From contig CAZKFR010000006.1 in NCBI GenBank assembly GCA_964552015.1, forward strand, positions 24,295-88,294: a DNA stretch of 64,000 bases, written 5' to 3'. Both the position numbers and the translations under genes were made by a program. Numbering within the stretch: position 1 is the first letter of the stretch; each line of letters opens with the position of its first letter. Below, piece after piece: positions 61,861 through 64,000 of this stretch. The notes below the pieces were generated by a model. That model saw only the letters and a program-made list of their open reading frames with translations, had not been told where the DNA came from and did no database searches. This DNA comes from Rhodocaloribacter sp964552015 (GTDB lineage: Bacteria > Bacteroidota > Rhodothermia > Rhodothermales > ISCAR-4553).

Positions 61861-63246
61861 ATGAGCATCAACCAGCTCTACCATATCACCCGGCGCTCCT
61901 TCCAGACGCTCGATGCCGCGATGAACGTCGTCGGCCAGAACGTCGCCAATGCCAACACGGAGGGCTACCACCGCCGCCGGATCGGGCTGCAGCCCATCGA
62001 CTTCGTCGGGCGCGGCATCTGGAGCCGCTCCGTCGGCCAACAGCCCTACGGGTACGGCGTCGACATCGGCACGTACCAGCGCCTGCAGGATGCGCTGGCC
62101 GCCCATGCCGCCCGGGAAGCCCGCACCAGCCTCGGCTATGCCGAAGAGCAGCACCGCATCCTGAGCACCCTCGAGGGCATCTTCCCCGTCGATACTGGCT
62201 CCCTGCAGGATCGCCTCAACGACTTCTGGAACGCATGGTCCGACCTGGCCGACAACCCGCTAGGGACGGCCGAGCGCCTGACCCTGCGGAGCCGTGCCGA
62301 GTCGCTCACCGGCCTCTTCGGCCAGCTCGACGCCGACATCGCCCGGCTCGAAGACGATACAAAATCTGCGCTGGCTGCCGGCGTGGACGACCTCAACAGC
62401 CTGCTCGAAAAGATTGCAGAACTGAACCGCCGGATCGCCCAGGCCAACAACCAGGGCACCCCCGACTTTTCGGCCGAAGACGAACGGGACGCGCTGGTGC
62501 GCGAACTGGCGGACTTCGTCCCCGTGCAGGTAAACGCCTCGGCCCCCGACGGCTACCTGGTCACGATCAACGGGATGGCGGTGGTGCAGGGTGAACACGC
62601 CATGCCCCTGACGCTCGACCTGGATGCCAGCCCGCCGGTACTCTCCTTCAGCGACACCGGCGTCGCCTTCACGCCCACCAGCGAGGGACGTCTGGGGGCC
62701 TGGCTGGACGCGCTCACGACCGATCTGCCCGGCGCCCGGGCCGCCCTCGACGAACTGGCCGCCACGCTGGTCTCCGAAGTCAATGCCCTGCATGCCACCG
62801 GCTTCGGCCTCGACGGGGCCAACGGGCGGCCCTTCTTCGACCCGGCCGGGCTGACGGCGAGCACGTTCCGCCTCTCGGATAACGTCCTGGCCGATGCCAA
62901 CGTCATCGCGGCCTCGGGCGATGCCACGGCCGAGGGCGACAACAGCGTGGCCCTCGCCATTGCGGACCTTAGGAATGCGCCGCTCCTGAATGGCGGGCGC
63001 GACACGGCCGAGACGTTCGCGATCAACCTGGTCAGCGACCTCGGCGGCAAAATCGCGGCGGCTGCTTCGCGTGCCGAGGGCCAGAGCGGAGCCCTGACCT
63101 ACCTCGAAGGACTGGAAAAAGGAACCTCCGGCGTCTCGGTAGACGAGGAGATGACCCGCCTGATCGAGCTGCAACAGGCCTACGCCGCCACGGCCCGCGT
63201 CCTCGAAACCGCCCAGCGCATGATGGACACCCTGCTCGCTATCTGA
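61861..63246 (+). CDS. flgK: Flagellar hook-filament junction protein FlgK (HAP1)
   Basis: 461 residues. The N-terminal DAAMNVVGQNVANANTEGYHRRRIGL (about 19-44) and C-terminal GVSVDEEMTRLIELQQAYAATARVLETAQRMMDTLLAI (about 424-461) coiled-coil ends are typical; the middle carries FVPVQVNAS and FDPAGLTASTFRL. It connects the hook with the first filament unit, FlgL. The ATG at 61861 is 12 bases after flgN and fits the family start. Confidence 0.94.
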   Translation: MSINQLYHITRRSFQTLDAAMNVVGQNVANANTEGYHRRRIGLQPIDFVGRGIWSRSVGQQPYGYGVDIGTYQRLQDALAAHAAREARTSLGYAEEQHRILSTLEGIFPVDTGSLQDRLNDFWNAWSDLADNPLGTAERLTLRSRAESLTGLFGQLDADIARLEDDTKSALAAGVDDLNSLLEKIAELNRRIAQANNQGTPDFSAEDERDALVRELADFVPVQVNASAPDGYLVTINGMAVVQGEHAMPLTLDLDASPPVLSFSDTGVAFTPTSEGRLGAWLDALTTDLPGARAALDELAATLVSEVNALHATGFGLDGANGRPFFDPAGLTASTFRLSDNVLADANVIAASGDATAEGDNSVALAIADLRNAPLLNGGRDTAETFAINLVSDLGGKIAAAASRAEGQSGALTYLEGLEKGTSGVSVDEEMTRLIELQQAYAATARVLETAQRMMDTLLAI

Positions 63247-63269
63247 CCACGGACCTGATCCTCAGCCCT

Positions 63270-64000
63270 ATGCGCTCCCTCCACCTGGCCCGACAGATCA
63301 GCCTCAACCAGGGCATTCTCCAGCAAACGCTCCAGCTCCACCAACGGGACCTGGCGCAGTATCAGCAGGAGATGGCCACCGGGCTCCGTATTAACCGCCC
63401 ATCGGACGATGCGAGCGGGTTTGCGCGGGCCCGGAAACTCGAGGTGATCACCCGCCGCTACGACCAGTATGAACGTTCCCTGAACGGAGCGCAGGCCTGG
63501 GTCACCTACACCCAGGCAGCCCTCGACGACCTGGCCGAGCTGTTCACCTCGGCCTACGAAGAAGGCGTCCAGGCCGCCAACGATACCCTGGGCGCCGAGG
63601 CCCGGGAAGCCCTGGCGACCTCCCTGGAAGCCCTCTTCGACGAGGTGATCGACGTACTCAACACCCGCGTCGGCGACGAATACCTCTTTGCCGGTACGAA
63701 CACGACCACGAAGCCCTTCGAGCGCGACGGCTCCGGCACCGCCGACGCGTCCGGCGTCACCTACTACGGCAACGCACAGAGCCGCACCCGCGCCGTCGGG
63801 CCCGACCTCAACCTGGCCATCAACGTGACGGGGGCCCGCGTCCACGACACCGGCGACGGCTTTACCATCACCGAGGCCCTGCAGGGACTGATCGACGCCG
63901 TACGGACGAACGACGCAGCGCAGATCACAACGGCGCTGGACGACGTGATCCAGGCACGGGATCACCTCCTCGATGCCGCCACCGAAGCCGGCACCGTGGC
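63270..64000 (+). CDS. flgL: Flagellar hook-filament junction protein FlgL (HAP3), 3'-truncated by window edge
   Basis: The first 243 codons of FlgL; no stop before base 64000. The N-terminus MRSLHLARQISLNQGILQQTLQLHQRDLAQYQQEMATGLRINRPSDDASGFARA, marked by the flagellin-type TGxRIxRPSDD motif (about 37-47), then LDDLAELFTSAYEEGVQAAND and YLFAGTNTTTKPF, is clear. FlgL and FlgK form the junction to the filament. It starts 23 bases after flgK. The ATG was placed by the flagellin-like N-terminus. Confidence 0.9.
   Translation, partial: MRSLHLARQISLNQGILQQTLQLHQRDLAQYQQEMATGLRINRPSDDASGFARARKLEVITRRYDQYERSLNGAQAWVTYTQAALDDLAELFTSAYEEGVQAANDTLGAEAREALATSLEALFDEVIDVLNTRVGDEYLFAGTNTTTKPFERDGSGTADASGVTYYGNAQSRTRAVGPDLNLAINVTGARVHDTGDGFTITEALQGLIDAVRTNDAAQITTALDDVIQARDHLLDAATEAGTV

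Overview
The window is a GC-rich bacterial chromosome segment with almost no non-coding space. Three things point to a member of the Bacteroidota/Rhodothermota group, most likely Rhodothermales: a DksA/TraR-like protein that has lost most of its zinc cysteines, a clade II (Sec-exported) nitrous oxide reductase operon of the Bacteroidota layout, and a promoter upstream of rplU matching TTG-N20-TAnnTTTG. The flagellar rod and P/L-ring genes show a motile cell with an outer membrane. This placement is inference from gene content, not from a phylogeny. No rRNA, tRNA, CRISPR array or intact insertion sequence was found.

Layout. 1-4.6 kb: exonuclease VII subunits (xseA cut by the window edge, xseB), a YjbQ-like fusion protein, an SDR oxidoreductase and a NusG paralogue. 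4.7-12 kb: an L,D-transpeptidase, two tandem type I signal peptidases, lepA, lspA and a DksA-like gene. 12-19 kb: ileS, a four-helix-bundle fusion protein, purine nucleoside phosphorylase, a DivIVA-domain protein, a small membrane protein and yggS. The run yggS-divIVA-ileS-dksA-like-lspA follows the Firmicutes ylmE-divIVA-ileS-ylyA-lspA order. 19-34 kb: secreted enzymes and housekeeping genes (S8 protease, TonB-like protein, Asp-box repeat protein, penicillin-acylase family, ParA, lnt, maf, glutamine amidotransferase, PQQ-type sugar dehydrogenase). Two 100-N gaps break a lipoprotein-like gene and lnt. Both gaps are flanked by exact 55-bp duplications, and removing one copy plus the Ns restores each frame.

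33.8-45 kb: an operon of three tandem-domain universal stress proteins plus a TonB protein, then a complete clade II nos operon (Rrf2 regulator, cytochrome c, nosZ, membrane protein, nosL, nosD, nosF, nosY), all on the minus strand. Two near-identical 19-bp palindromes, one upstream of the cytochrome c-nosZ genes and one upstream of the stress-protein operon, suggest that both belong to one regulon of the Fe-S-type Rrf2 protein. 45-48 kb: lysA, rpmA, rplU, an FAH-family hydrolase and an HPt protein. 48.4-55.5 kb: a compact minus-strand operon of glycosyltransferases, sulfotransferases, a HAD phosphatase, an ATP-grasp enzyme and a WlbA-like sugar-nucleotide oxidoreductase, predicted to build a sulfated surface glycan. 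56.9 kb to the end: flagellar genes flgF-flgG-flgA-flgH-flgI-flgJ-flgN-flgK-flgL on the plus strand, flgL cut by the window edge.
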